Shown: positions 25,400 through 34,726, numbered from the stretch's first letter. The stretch is DNA of 64,000 bases from Verrucomicrobiota bacterium (GCA_019241085.1 JAFAXH010000124.1:1-64000), one strand, 5' to 3'. The notes: generated from the sequence alone by a model not told the origin. Numbers and translations are program-made.

Positions 25400-26044
25400 A
25401 TGGTCTTAACCGAACGCCAGCGCGCGGTGCTCAGCTACCTCGAGCAGCGCCAACGTCAAAGCGGCGTCATGCCTTCGACTCGCGAATTGCAGCAACACTT
25501 TGGCTTTTCCAGCCAGACAGCGGCGGTCAATCATCTACGGGCATTGGAACGCAAAGGCGCCATCAAACGCCAGGCTGGCAAGGCGCGCGCGGTGCGGCTC
25601 ACGGCCAAGCCGACACGCGGCGGCGGCAACGGCTCGGGCGCGCCTGGCAGCAACACGCGCTCTGTCATGGACATTCCAGTGTTCGGTGAAATTCCGGCCG
25701 GCATGAGTTCGCCGGTGGATCAGGAAAAAGATGGCTGCGTCTCGATGGATCTTCAGTCCGCTGGGATCAACACGCACGGTCGCACGTTCGCCTTGCGCGT
25801 GCGCGGCGATTCGATGACCGGCGCGCACATTCTCGACGGCGACCTCGTCATTCTCGAAAACCGACCCGCGCGCCGCGGCGACATCGTGGCGGCGCTCATC
25901 GACGGCGAGACCACGTTGAAGCGTTATACCACCGAGGCCGGGCGGCCGATTTTGAAAGCGGAAAACCCGAGCTTTCCCAATCTGCAACCGACCCGCGAAC
26001 TGGCCATCCAGGGTGTGATGATCGGCCTCGTGCGGCCCGTTTGA
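25400..26044 (+). CDS. lexA: LexA SOS repressor
   Basis: 214 residues. The N-terminal winged helix (about 1-68) has LTERQRAVLSYLE and the recognition helix region SSQTAAVNHLRALERKGAI. The S24-type self-cleavage domain has the Ala100-Gly101 scissile bond in EIPAGMSS, catalytic Ser138 in VRGDSMTGAHILDGD and Lys174 in TTLKRY. RecA filaments trigger self-cleavage and release the SOS genes. I find no canonical E. coli-type or GAAC-N4-GTTC-type box in the 250 bases upstream, so autoregulation is expected but not shown. A longer Gly/Ser hinge (70-88) is present. Confidence 0.97.
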   Translation: MVLTERQRAVLSYLEQRQRQSGVMPSTRELQQHFGFSSQTAAVNHLRALERKGAIKRQAGKARAVRLTAKPTRGGGNGSGAPGSNTRSVMDIPVFGEIPAGMSSPVDQEKDGCVSMDLQSAGINTHGRTFALRVRGDSMTGAHILDGDLVILENRPARRGDIVAALIDGETTLKRYTTEAGRPILKAENPSFPNLQPTRELAIQGVMIGLVRPV

Positions 26045-26063
26045 GGCATCCCGATTTTCATTC

Positions 26064-26957
26064 ATGCCGCAGCCCGCCACCGTTTTCACCTTGGGTCATT
26101 CGCCGGACCCTGATGACGCGTTCATGTTTTACGCGATGGCGGAAAACAAGATCGACCTGCGCGGCTACCGCTTCGACCACATTCTTCAGGATATCCAAAC
26201 GCTCAACGAGCGCGCCACGCGCGGCGAATTGCACATCTCGGCCGTTTCCATTCACGCGCTCGCTTACGTGCTCGACAAATACGCGCTCCTGCCCAGCGGT
26301 GCGAGCATGGGCGACGGCTACGGTCCGCTCCTGGTGACTTTGCCAAAGGAATCCGGCGAAAACGCGCCTGCCGCTGCTGGCTCCGATCACGCCTCGATCC
26401 GACGCTGGCTGGCTGGCCGGACCATCGCGGTGCCTGGCCGGATGACGAGCGCGTTTCTCGCGCTGCGCTTGTTTCTCGAAGATACCGAGTGCGATTTTCA
26501 CGTCGTGCCGTTCGACCGGATTTTTGATGCCGTGCGCCACGGCAACGCTGACGCCGGGCTGCTCATCCACGAAGGGCAGCTCACCTACGCAGCGGAAGGA
26601 TTCAGTGCTGTCGTCGATCTCGGCGTCTGGTGGAAAGCAGCCACCGGCCTGCCGCTGCCGCTCGGCGGCAACGTCGTGCGCAAAGACATCGACCGGCCCG
26701 TGCGGCGGGAACTGGCGCAAATCCTCGCCGACAGCATCGACTACGGCTTGCAACATCGCGCCGACGCCGTGGCTCATTCCATGCCGCTGGCGCGGGGACT
26801 CGACGTGCCGCTGGCAGACAAATTCATCGGCATGTATGTCAACGATTTCACGCGTGACTACGGCGCGACCGGACGGCGCGCGGTGCACACGTTTCTGAGC
26901 GCCGCGAGCGAGGCCGGCTTGATCCCCGCGCCGGTCGATCTGGAATTTGTGGACTGA
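26064..26957 (+). CDS. mqnD: 1,4-dihydroxy-6-naphthoate synthase (MqnD-type)
   Basis: 297 residues. The periplasmic-binding-protein-like fold has the MqnD signature LGHSPDPDDAFMFYAM near the N-terminus, then QTLNERATRGELHISAVS, GDGYGPLLV, the IAVPGRMTSAFLALRL segment, and GLLIHEGQLTYAAEGF. MqnD converts cyclic de-hypoxanthine futalosine to 1,4-dihydroxy-6-naphthoate in the futalosine route to menaquinone, so the organism probably makes menaquinone this way; mqnA, B and C are not in the window. It overlaps a thioesterase gene by 11 bases, which may act in the same pathway. Confidence 0.93.
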   Translation: MPQPATVFTLGHSPDPDDAFMFYAMAENKIDLRGYRFDHILQDIQTLNERATRGELHISAVSIHALAYVLDKYALLPSGASMGDGYGPLLVTLPKESGENAPAAAGSDHASIRRWLAGRTIAVPGRMTSAFLALRLFLEDTECDFHVVPFDRIFDAVRHGNADAGLLIHEGQLTYAAEGFSAVVDLGVWWKAATGLPLPLGGNVVRKDIDRPVRRELAQILADSIDYGLQHRADAVAHSMPLARGLDVPLADKFIGMYVNDFTRDYGATGRRAVHTFLSAASEAGLIPAPVDLEFVD

Positions 26958-27387
26958 CAAATTCCGTCCGGTGAATCTCCGTGCCGCCTTCGAGTTGCCG
27001 CTGGTCGTTGCCAGCGAAGACATCGACACCAACGGCCACGTCAACAACGTCGTCTATCTCGGCTGGGTGCAGGATGTGGCCATCGCGCACTGGCGGGCGG
27101 CCATCGCGCAAAAAGCCTGGCCGCGCGCGAAGGAGATCGCGTGGGTCGTGCGCAAACACGCCATCGAATACCTGCGTCCCGCCTTTGCCGGTGAAGCGTT
27201 GCTCGCGCGCACTTGGGCGGAGCCGGCGGGCGCGGCGACCTTCCATCGCCACACGGAAATCAGCCGCCCTGCCGACGACCAGTTGCTCGCGCGGGCAGAG
27301 AGCCTCTGGGTCGTGCTCGATGCCCGCTCGGGCCGCCCGCGCCGGCTCGACGCCGAGCTGCGCGCGTTGTTTGCCGCGCCGAAATAA
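26947..27387 (+). CDS. Hotdog-fold acyl-CoA thioesterase (4HBT/YbgC type)
   Basis: 146 residues from a TTG at 26947; a GTG at 26971 in the same frame would remove 8 residues and begins VNLRAAFELPL, equally plausible. The catalytic motif DIDTNGHVNNVVYLGW is that of 4-hydroxybenzoyl-CoA/YbgC thioesterases, where the Asp near DxxGHVNN is catalytic. A cytoplasmic tetramer is expected. Overlap with mqnD suggests release of a CoA or acyl intermediate linked to menaquinone or a household role. It ends 6 bases before the convergent receptor gene. Confidence 0.88.
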   Translation: MWTDKFRPVNLRAAFELPLVVASEDIDTNGHVNNVVYLGWVQDVAIAHWRAAIAQKAWPRAKEIAWVVRKHAIEYLRPAFAGEALLARTWAEPAGAATFHRHTEISRPADDQLLARAESLWVVLDARSGRPRRLDAELRALFAAPK

Positions 27388-27393
27388 ATTCGC

Positions 27394-29460
27394 TCAAAAC
27401 TGCGCCACCACGCCGCCAAAGTAGCCGCGGCCGAGTGCGGGGTAGCCATAGACCTCGGCGTAATGTTCGTCGGTCAGATTTTCAATCCGGCCGTAAATGC
27501 GGAAATGCTCGTTGAGGCGATAATCGGCGAGCAGGCGCAATGTCGTGTAACCTTCGAGGTCAAAATTCTGCGCCTGAAACGTCGGCGCGGGAAAGCGCAC
27601 GTCTTCGCGGCCGTTGACGACTTTGGCTTCGAGCGTCGTCGTCAGCCGGTCGCGCAGCGCGCGATAAGCAATGGACACAAACGCCTCATTGCGCGGGCGG
27701 CGCGGCAGCCGCGCGCCGGGCGCCTGGTTGGTGAAATCGCCGGACGATGTGTTCACCGCATCGAGATACGTGTAGCTCGCGCGGAGCAGCAATCCGCGCA
27801 GCGGCTCGGCTTGCGCAAACGCCTCGAGGCCCTGCGTGCGACCGCTGCCGAGATTGAACGTGTTGCCGTTCAAATCGAAGCCGATGACGTTCGACAGGTC
27901 GTTGTGAAAATAGTTCGCGCCAACGCGAACTTTGCCCTGCCACCAGCTCTGCTCAAAGCCGGCGTCGTAGCCAAAATCGCGCTCGGGATTCAAGCCGAAG
28001 TTGTTGCCAAAAATCTTGTCCTGCGGCGACGGCGGGCTGAAGCCGGTGGCTACGCTGGAGCGAACGGTCGTGCCCGTTTTTTCCCACCGATAACTGCCGG
28101 CGACGCGATACGTCCACACGTCGCCGAACTGGTTGAAATGATCGAAGCGTCCGCCGGCGACGAGCAGCGCGTTTTTCACCGGCGTCAACGAAAGCTGCGC
28201 GAAGCCGGCGGCGTTTTCCGTGAAGTCTTTCAGGTAGCGCGGCTGCGGTCCGAAGGTCTGATCCACGAACGGCCGCAACTGGTAAACAAAGGTCTGCTCG
28301 TAGCGCGCGCCGGTGGTCAGCGTGAGCCAGCGGACGGGCGTGAGATCATTTTGGTAATCGAGTTGGTAGCGCTGGAATTGCGCGCGCGTCGGACCAACGA
28401 AACCGTCGTCGTTGGGATTGTTGACCTGGCGTTCCTTGTCAAAGCTGAGCACGAGCCGCTGGTGCCACCACGCGGTCGGCTGCCATTCTAAATTCGGCGC
28501 GTAGAGCTGCCGTTCAGTGAGCAGATTATCCTTCGGGCGCGGCGCGAAAATGGTGTTCGGACTGCCGGCATCGGAGAGCGAGTAGGCGACGATGACGCCG
28601 AGACGAGGCGCGAGATTTTTCGCCGACGGATCGTCCGAAAACCGCGGCGTGAAGCCAAGATTCGTGAGCAGCGCAGTGTTGCGATACTGATTGTTTGGCC
28701 GCGCGTTGTCGGTATCGAGTCGGCTGGCGGCAAATGAGTAATCGAAGACGCCGAAGCTTCGCGCATTATCCACTGGCGACTTGACGGAATCCTTGTCGGC
28801 GCCGCTGGGTCCGGTGGTTGTCACGGGCGAAGCGTTTTGCCCGAGCGCGCCGATGACAGACAGGCGTTCGCGAAAGGTGGAAAAACTCCCGGCCTCGGCG
28901 GACACATCGAGCGCGAACGCGCGCGCCGGATCGAGCTGGTCGCCGCGCTGGGTGAAAAGCTGGATCGCGCCGGCCAGTGCGCGCGGGCCATAGAGCGTGC
29001 TCTGCGGACCGCGCTCGACTTCGATGCGGGCGATGTTGTCGGCGGTGAGATCGGCGAAGTCGAACGCGCCGGCGAGACCTTGATTGATCGGCACGCCGTC
29101 GAGCAAGACCTGCGTGTGCTCGCTCTTCAGGCCGCGGGTGAACACGCTCGTGAGCTGACCCGGTGCGCCGGATTGCACGACGGCGAGTCCGGGCACGCTG
29201 CGCAAGGCGTCGGCGACGCGGTCGGTCTGGCGTTGCGACAATTCGTCAGCTTTGATCACCGTCACCGCGGCGGGCGATTGGTCGAGCGGCACGGGCAGGC
29301 GGGTGCCGGTGACAACCACCGGCTCGGCGGTGGTCTCGGTCTGCGCGCTCGCCGAAGCGGCGTAGAAACCGAGGCTGAGAGAAATGCAAACGAATTGCGT
29401 CAAGCGCGCACGCGGCGACTTGCGAAACGCATCGGGAACGACGGCGGATAATAGTTTCAT
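27394..29460 (-). CDS. btuB: TonB-dependent outer-membrane receptor, BtuB-like (cobalamin uptake)
   Basis: 688 residues from the ATG at 29460, which gives a signal peptide ending ASASAQ. A TonB-box-like ETTAEPVVVTGTRL comes first, then the plug domain (DALRSVPGLAVVQSG, SVFTRGLKSEHTQVLLDGVPINQ, IARIEVERGPQSTLYG) and a 22-strand barrel ending in a C-terminal aromatic (VVAQF*). Plug wording and the short size match BtuB. A cobalamin riboswitch upstream (29738-29980) supports B12 or a B12 precursor as the ligand. No ABC transporter genes lie next to it. Confidence 0.9.
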   Translation of the reverse strand: MKLLSAVVPDAFRKSPRARLTQFVCISLSLGFYAASASAQTETTAEPVVVTGTRLPVPLDQSPAAVTVIKADELSQRQTDRVADALRSVPGLAVVQSGAPGQLTSVFTRGLKSEHTQVLLDGVPINQGLAGAFDFADLTADNIARIEVERGPQSTLYGPRALAGAIQLFTQRGDQLDPARAFALDVSAEAGSFSTFRERLSVIGALGQNASPVTTTGPSGADKDSVKSPVDNARSFGVFDYSFAASRLDTDNARPNNQYRNTALLTNLGFTPRFSDDPSAKNLAPRLGVIVAYSLSDAGSPNTIFAPRPKDNLLTERQLYAPNLEWQPTAWWHQRLVLSFDKERQVNNPNDDGFVGPTRAQFQRYQLDYQNDLTPVRWLTLTTGARYEQTFVYQLRPFVDQTFGPQPRYLKDFTENAAGFAQLSLTPVKNALLVAGGRFDHFNQFGDVWTYRVAGSYRWEKTGTTVRSSVATGFSPPSPQDKIFGNNFGLNPERDFGYDAGFEQSWWQGKVRVGANYFHNDLSNVIGFDLNGNTFNLGSGRTQGLEAFAQAEPLRGLLLRASYTYLDAVNTSSGDFTNQAPGARLPRRPRNEAFVSIAYRALRDRLTTTLEAKVVNGREDVRFPAPTFQAQNFDLEGYTTLRLLADYRLNEHFRIYGRIENLTDEHYAEVYGYPALGRGYFGGVVAQF

Positions 29461-29737
29461 GGCACGGATTTCTCGAATCAAAACGACTGCAAACGAGAGA
29501 ACCCGTCGCCAGATGCCCGGCGGCGAAAATCCGAAACCGGACGCGGCGTTCAGTTGACCGAAATCCGAGGAATCGGAGATTGGTCAGCCGAAAACGCGCG
29601 GCCCAGGCGGAGGAGATTTGCTGGAACTCTCATCTTCTTTTTTTGCGAAAAGAAACCACTCCCTCGCTGGCACACCCGCGGCCGGCCGCGCACACGCGCG
29701 AGGTCGCTGGTGGCTCTGTGGGAGCACGGAAATGAGA

Positions 29738-29980
29738 ACGCGAGCCGGGCAAGTGTTCTGACTCCTGGTTTCCGGCGACAGGAGCATCACCCTGGTTGGG
29801 AGAAGCTCCGGCCGCGCACCTTTCTCCCGCCTTCACCGTCCACAGCAGCCGGATGGCCGTCGTAAACGATTGGCAAATCGGGAAATCGTCACCAGTAACA
29901 GCAGCGCAACTGTTGCCGATTTTCACGGCATTCCATGCGTCGGCTCACGAATAAAGAACTGTCGGGATGAAACCGGGGCC
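29738..29980 (-). promoter_or_regulatory. Cobalamin (B12) riboswitch
   Basis: On the minus strand the conserved blocks come in order: GGAATGCCGTGAAAATCGGC, then AGTTGCGCTGCTGTTACTGG with GTGA, a GGCGGGAGAAAGG block, a TGATGCTCC arm, and the B12-box-like ACCAGGAGTCAGAACACTTG before CCC. Spacing fits the ~200-base class. It precedes a BtuB-like receptor gene by about 280 bases; the leader between (29461-29737) contains a perfect palindrome CGCGGCCGGCCGCG (29677-29690) and is otherwise gene-free. Binding of adenosylcobalamin normally shuts expression. The edges are approximate. Confidence 0.85.
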
Positions 29981-30199
29981 AAGCGCGGCTGACAAGCAGA
30001 ATTTCGCGGTTTTCCCTGCCCGCGTCGGTTGTCGCGTTAACGAGGCGGACGCCCGCCATTTTGGAAGACCCGATGCAGATGGTTTTTGGCCGGGTGACGG
30101 CCAGGGCTTGCGCTGTTAAAATGCGAGCACTGCACGCACTTCCGGGGAATGGCATTTGCTCTAAAGTTACCTCCCCGTTTTTCTGCACCGCACTTTCTG

Positions 30200-32518
30200 A
30201 TGGGCCAGCCGCTTCGCGTTTTAATCATCGAGAATGGCGCTGATGACATCGCTCTGCTCGTGCGGGTGCTGCGTCGTGGAGGTTACGAGCCTCACTGGAA
30301 GCAGGTCGAGAGCGCGCCGGCGCTGAAAGAGGCGTTGAGTCGGGGCGCCTGGGACATCGTGCTGGCGGAATACACGCTGCCGGAATTCGGCGCGCTGGAG
30401 GCGTTGAAAATCCTGCGCGAGCACTCGGTGAACCTGCCGTGCATCGTCGTCTCGGGCAGCAGCGGCGAGGACGCGGCGGTGGAGACGATGCGCGCCGGGG
30501 CAAATGATTACCTCGTCAAATCCAACCTCGCGCGGCTGTTGCCGGCGGTCGAACGCGAGCTGCGCGAGGCCGCGGCGCGGCGGGAACGCATTGGCACGAA
30601 GCGCGCCTTGCTGGAGTTGCAGGAACGGTTCGAGACCATCTTCCGCGAACTCACCGACGTGATGCTGATCCTCGACGCCCGCGACGGCGAGGTGTTGCAC
30701 GCCAATCCGGCGCTGGAACGCGTCTTTGGTTACAACGAACGCCGGATGATCGGCGCCGACTTTGCCGTGCTCTGGCCGGAGGCGCGCCACAACGCACCGG
30801 CGCGATTGCTGAAGCGGCTGAAGCGCGAAGGCTCGGTGGCCATGGCGGACGAACTGCGCCGGGTGGACGGGACGCCGTGCCAGGTCGATGTCTCGGGCAA
30901 CCTGGTGCCTTGGGGCGCCGGCCAGGCCGCCGTGCTCACCATCCGCGACGCCACCGATCGACATCGCGCGGAGCAACGTCTGGCCAACGAAAAGGAACAG
31001 CTCGCCGTGACCTTGCGCTCCCTCGGCGAGGGCGTTATCACGACGGACACCGCCGGACGCGTGCTGCTCATCAACCGCACCGCCGAGCGCCTGACGGGCT
31101 GGACGCAGCGCGAAGCCGAGGGCAAAGCCTTGGAAGAAGTGCTCCAACTCGTCCAGTGCAGTTGTGACGAATTGCTCGCGCACGCGCTCGAACGTCTGCC
31201 GTTGTCCGGGGAATCCGGCGTCGAGCCGCAGCACAACACGCTCTTGCGTGCGCGCGATGGCAAGGAGCGCACGGTGGGCGTGACGGCGGCGCCGATCCAT
31301 CGCGGCAGCCAGACCACCGGTGTCGTGCTCGTATTCCGCGACACGACGGACGAATTGCGCCTGGAGGAAGAAAGGTTAAAGGCCAGCAAGCTGGAAAGCG
31401 TGGGTCTGCTCGCGGGCGGCATCGCGCACGACTTCAACAACGTGCTCATGTCCATCCTCGGCAACATCTCGCTGGCCAAGGCGCGGATGGAAAAAGCGCC
31501 GGCTACTCAGCCAGACTTGACAGGTATCTTGGAAAAAGCAGAAAATGCCTGCCTTTACGCCACCGATTTGACACGCCAACTGCTGACTTTTGCCAAAGGC
31601 GGATCGCCGATCAAACAAACGGCATCGCTCGCCGAGATCGTGCAGGAAGCCGTGCAGTTCGCGCTGCACGGCAGCCATCTCCGCGCGAGCTTCGCGTTGC
31701 CGGAGGATTTGCACCCGGTCGATGTGGATCGCAACCAGTTCCGCCAGGTGCTCGACAACCTGGTCATCAACGCCATCCAGGCCACGGTGGAACGTGGACA
31801 AACGCTCGACATTTCGGCGGCGAATGTGCGGGTGCGCGAGGACGAACCCGTCGTCGGACTGAAGCCGGGCGAATACGTGCGCGTCTCGATCAAGGATACG
31901 GGCGTGGGCATTCCGCCGGAGGCGTTGTCAAAAATCTTCGACCCCTATTTCACCACGAAGGAGCAGGGCACCGGGCTGGGGCTGGCGACGGCGTATTCCA
32001 TCATCAAAAAGCACGACGGCCTCCTGCTGGCGGAGAGCGAATTGGGGAAAGGGTCCACGTTTCACGTCTATCTGCCGGCGAGCGTCGAGACCGTGCCAAC
32101 GCCGGAGCCGGAGCCTGGAACTACGCCGCTGGGCGAGGGCCGCGTGTTGCTCATGGACGACGAGCCGTTGCTGCTGGAGCTGGTCGCCGAGATGCTCGAA
32201 TACCTGGGTTATCAGGTGACCAAGGCGCACGAGGGCAGCGCGGCGCTGGAACAATTCATCGCCGCCCGCAAGGAAGGCCGGCCCTTTGCGGCGGTCATCG
32301 TCGATCTCACGGTGCCGGGCGGCATGGGCGGCTACGAGACGGTGCAACTGATGCATGAAATCGACCCCCACGTGCGCGCCATCGTTTCCAGCGGATACTC
32401 CAGCGATCCGATCATGGCCAACTACCGCATGCACGGTTTCCGCGGCTTCATCGCCAAGCCTTACCAGACCGACGAACTGGCCCGCGTCCTGCACAAAGTT
32501 TTGAGCGAGGAGCAGTAG
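30200..32518 (+). CDS. Hybrid histidine kinase (REC-PAS-PAS-HisKA-HATPase-REC) with Glu in first receiver
   Basis: 772 residues from the ATG at 30200, which opens directly into the receiver (MGQPLRVLIIENGADD); an upstream ATG at 30149 adds 17 residues. Receiver 1 (about 5-125) has Glu57 at the phospho-acceptor place, in VLAEYTLPEF where relatives have Asp, but keeps the Lys in DYLVKSN. PAS1 is about 140-255 and PAS2 about 265-385, followed by HisKA with GGIAHDFNNVL and HATPase with NLVINAIQ, KDTGVGI, FDPYFTTK and GTGLGLAT. The C-terminal receiver has a normal Asp (IVDLTVPGG). No membrane segments. No neighbour regulator gene; the output would be through phosphotransfer. The Glu may fix receiver 1 in an active-like state. 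Confidence 0.92.
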   Translation: MGQPLRVLIIENGADDIALLVRVLRRGGYEPHWKQVESAPALKEALSRGAWDIVLAEYTLPEFGALEALKILREHSVNLPCIVVSGSSGEDAAVETMRAGANDYLVKSNLARLLPAVERELREAAARRERIGTKRALLELQERFETIFRELTDVMLILDARDGEVLHANPALERVFGYNERRMIGADFAVLWPEARHNAPARLLKRLKREGSVAMADELRRVDGTPCQVDVSGNLVPWGAGQAAVLTIRDATDRHRAEQRLANEKEQLAVTLRSLGEGVITTDTAGRVLLINRTAERLTGWTQREAEGKALEEVLQLVQCSCDELLAHALERLPLSGESGVEPQHNTLLRARDGKERTVGVTAAPIHRGSQTTGVVLVFRDTTDELRLEEERLKASKLESVGLLAGGIAHDFNNVLMSILGNISLAKARMEKAPATQPDLTGILEKAENACLYATDLTRQLLTFAKGGSPIKQTASLAEIVQEAVQFALHGSHLRASFALPEDLHPVDVDRNQFRQVLDNLVINAIQATVERGQTLDISAANVRVREDEPVVGLKPGEYVRVSIKDTGVGIPPEALSKIFDPYFTTKEQGTGLGLATAYSIIKKHDGLLLAESELGKGSTFHVYLPASVETVPTPEPEPGTTPLGEGRVLLMDDEPLLLELVAEMLEYLGYQVTKAHEGSAALEQFIAARKEGRPFAAVIVDLTVPGGMGGYETVQLMHEIDPHVRAIVSSGYSSDPIMANYRMHGFRGFIAKPYQTDELARVLHKVLSEEQ

Positions 32519-32555
32519 CCGCCGGCGCCGCCGCCGCGCCGCACAACTGCCTCAC

Positions 32556-34223
32556 TCACTCCGCGGTGATCTCGCGCACCCAGACGTTGAGCAGGCCGTC
32601 CGCGCCGCGGCGCACGTCGGTGATTTGATACGGCCGCTGTTCGTCGCGGTCGATCTGCGCGCCCTCGGCGGGCAGCGTGCGGCCCGGCGGATATTTGGCG
32701 ATGATGCGCACGGAACGGTCGCCGCTCGGATACAGGACCGCACCGCCTTCGCCAGTCTCCGGGTTGTTCATGATCACACTTACGGAGAAACGCCCGCTGA
32801 GATAGAGCGGCTGGCCGCTGGCCGTCTGGGTCGTGTTGTCGCCAAGGCCGGCGATTTCGTTAATTTTCACCTGCCTGCCAGCGGGCGCCCGGCCGGGTGG
32901 ATACACCGTCCAACTGCCACGCCCGCCGCTCGTGCTGCCAGCGGGGCGCGGGCTAGGGCTGGCGCTGGCGGCGACCGCGGCGGTGGGGCGCGGCGATGAT
33001 GCTGGCGCAGGGGACGGCGTCTGCCGCGGACTGGGCGAGGCGGCCAAGCCACCGGGGGAATTGACGGGCAAGGCGCGCGCGACGCGTTGCTGCGATGGCG
33101 ACGGTTCTGCGGACGGCGTGGGCGCAGGCGCAGGCGTGGTCGAGGGGCGGCTGCCGCGGTTATTATTGCCGGCGCGGCCAGCCGGCGTCGGCGTGGCGGA
33201 GGCGACGGTGTCGGTCGGCGGCGTGCGCTCGATGGCGCTTTCGTTGTCCGGTGGCGGCGGCGGTTTATCGGTGCCGGTGAGCGGCGCGGAAGACGAGGTA
33301 TTCTCCGAACCAGCCGGGCGCTGGCGACGGCTGCCAAACAGCGGGTTGAGCCCGTTTTTCTGGCGATACGCCAGATACGCGCGCATCGCTTCCTCGCGTT
33401 GCGGTTCCTTGATGATCGGCAGACCGCCGCTGAGATCGAGCGAATTGGGCGGTTCAAGGCTGAACGCGCTCGGGCTGCCTTTGATGCCATAGGAGCCGTA
33501 GTTCAGCGGCACGACGGTGAGCAGCATCCGGCCGTCGGGCAGCTTTTCGGCGTGGATCACCGCGGTCAGATAATACGTGCGCGGCAACTCCAGGTCTTTG
33601 CCCATCGGCAGATTGCGCTTGATGAGCGGCACCAAGTTCACCGGCGCCGTGAACAAGTGCTCGATCAAGACCTTCGGTGAATCCTCCGACGCCGCGAGCG
33701 CGACAACGCCGCTGGTCGCGAGATCGGTCGGCCCGAGCGTGTAGGATTCGATGACGTTGAATCGCCCGGTGAGATACGGAACGGTGACGCGGCCGGGCGG
33801 GTAGTTGCGCAGGTAGGCGCGGAACAAATCGTTGTTGTTATCACGAAACTCCGGTGGCGTCATGGCCACGAGTTTGGCGTGCAATTTATCCGCCGTGATG
33901 AACTCGCCGGTCGGCGCGGCGTTAATGCTGAAGCGCTGCGGCGGGAGCAGTTTTTTCAGCTTGGTCAGGATGCGGTAATTGCGCGGTTTTTCCGGGTGAA
34001 CATAGACGTAATAGCTGCCGACCCAGCAGGCCATCACCAAGCCGGTCAGCAGGAGAATGAACACCGTCCACAGGAACAGATTATCCTTGCGCTTGACCGC
34101 GTAGCCGCCACCGCCGCCAAGGGGAGAAAAATCTGCGCCGCCACTGCCCGCGCCGCCCTTGCCCAGGCGTGCGCCGGAGCTGCTCCGCGGATCACCGCGA
34201 CTGGGAAGCTGGAGCGGCGGCAT
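32556..34223 (-). CDS. Unknown single-pass membrane protein with Pro/Ser/Thr-rich linker
   Basis: 555 residues. A cytoplasmic Gly/Ser-rich start (1-45) precedes one membrane helix (about 49-70, LFLWTVFILLLTGLVMACW), then an extracytoplasmic region (about 75-290) with alternating strands and PPGRVTVPYLTGRF, a Pro/Ala/Ser/Thr-rich linker (about 310-440) and a final beta domain (about 450-555) that repeats PPGR (YPPGRAPAGRQV, KYPPGRTLPAEG). I do not recognise a family. The YPPGR motif in both halves suggests a duplicated unit. It is followed by an ErpA-type gene in the opposite sense of transcription flow (22 bases upstream), so co-transcription with it is likely. Confidence 0.8.
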   Translation of the reverse strand: MPPLQLPSRGDPRSSSGARLGKGGAGSGGADFSPLGGGGGYAVKRKDNLFLWTVFILLLTGLVMACWVGSYYVYVHPEKPRNYRILTKLKKLLPPQRFSINAAPTGEFITADKLHAKLVAMTPPEFRDNNNDLFRAYLRNYPPGRVTVPYLTGRFNVIESYTLGPTDLATSGVVALAASEDSPKVLIEHLFTAPVNLVPLIKRNLPMGKDLELPRTYYLTAVIHAEKLPDGRMLLTVVPLNYGSYGIKGSPSAFSLEPPNSLDLSGGLPIIKEPQREEAMRAYLAYRQKNGLNPLFGSRRQRPAGSENTSSSAPLTGTDKPPPPPDNESAIERTPPTDTVASATPTPAGRAGNNNRGSRPSTTPAPAPTPSAEPSPSQQRVARALPVNSPGGLAASPSPRQTPSPAPASSPRPTAAVAASASPSPRPAGSTSGGRGSWTVYPPGRAPAGRQVKINEIAGLGDNTTQTASGQPLYLSGRFSVSVIMNNPETGEGGAVLYPSGDRSVRIIAKYPPGRTLPAEGAQIDRDEQRPYQITDVRRGADGLLNVWVREITAE

Positions 34224-34245
34224 GGCAGGACGGACGGCGGCTCAG

Positions 34246-34605
34246 TCAGTGCGCCTCGGTCGCGGCGGCATTGACGGGAGCCGGTTCAAAAGAAGACCCG
34301 CAACCGCAGGTGCGCACGGCGTTGGGATTGTGGATGCGAAAACCGGCGCCGGTCAGGCCATCGTGAAAATCAATCGTGCAGCCGCGCAGGTAATCGGCGC
34401 TCGCGGCGTCGATGAAAACCCGCGCGCCATCGCGCTCGATTGTCGCATCGCCCGGTTCCGGCGGCGCAAATTTCATCCCGTATTCCAGACCGGAACAACC
34501 GCCTTTTTCGACAAAAATCCGCAGCCCGCAACCCTCCTCCGCGTCGCCGCGTTCTGCGAGCAATGTTTTCAGTTCAGCTACCGCCGGATCGGTAAGGATA
34601 ATCAT
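34246..34605 (-). CDS. erpA: Iron-sulfur cluster carrier/assembly protein (HesB/ErpA family)
   Basis: 119 residues. The three conserved cysteines are all present: Cys37 in EKGGCSGLEY and Cys100, Cys102 in VRTCGCGSSF, the ligands for a bound [2Fe-2S] or [4Fe-4S] cluster. Other family segments are GLRIFVEKGG and VFIDAASADYLRGCTIDF (position 63 on). It transfers clusters to apo-proteins in the cytoplasm. The symbol is a family label; IscA or SufA is possible. It begins a two-gene minus-strand unit with the unknown membrane protein. Confidence 0.93.
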   Translation of the reverse strand: MIILTDPAVAELKTLLAERGDAEEGCGLRIFVEKGGCSGLEYGMKFAPPEPGDATIERDGARVFIDAASADYLRGCTIDFHDGLTGAGFRIHNPNAVRTCGCGSSFEPAPVNAAATEAH

Positions 34606-34666
34606 GGAAAAATCGCTCCATCACCCTAGCGGGCAGGGGACGCAAAGTCAACGCCGCCGGCCTACT

Positions 34667-34726
34667 GGCAGGGACGTTTCGCCGAAACGTCCCTAAATTC
34701 AGACGACTCGGCGAGCCGCCCCTGCC
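34667..34726. repeat. Paired-palindrome (BIME/REP-like) element, copy 2
   Basis: GGCAGGGACGTTTCGCCGAA (34667 on, to CCC at 34693) and CGACTCGGCGAGCCGCCCCT with GCC (34704-34726) face each other with a 10-base gap. It is the most compact of three such elements in the window and lies between the divergent erpA and mutL genes. Confidence 0.7.
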
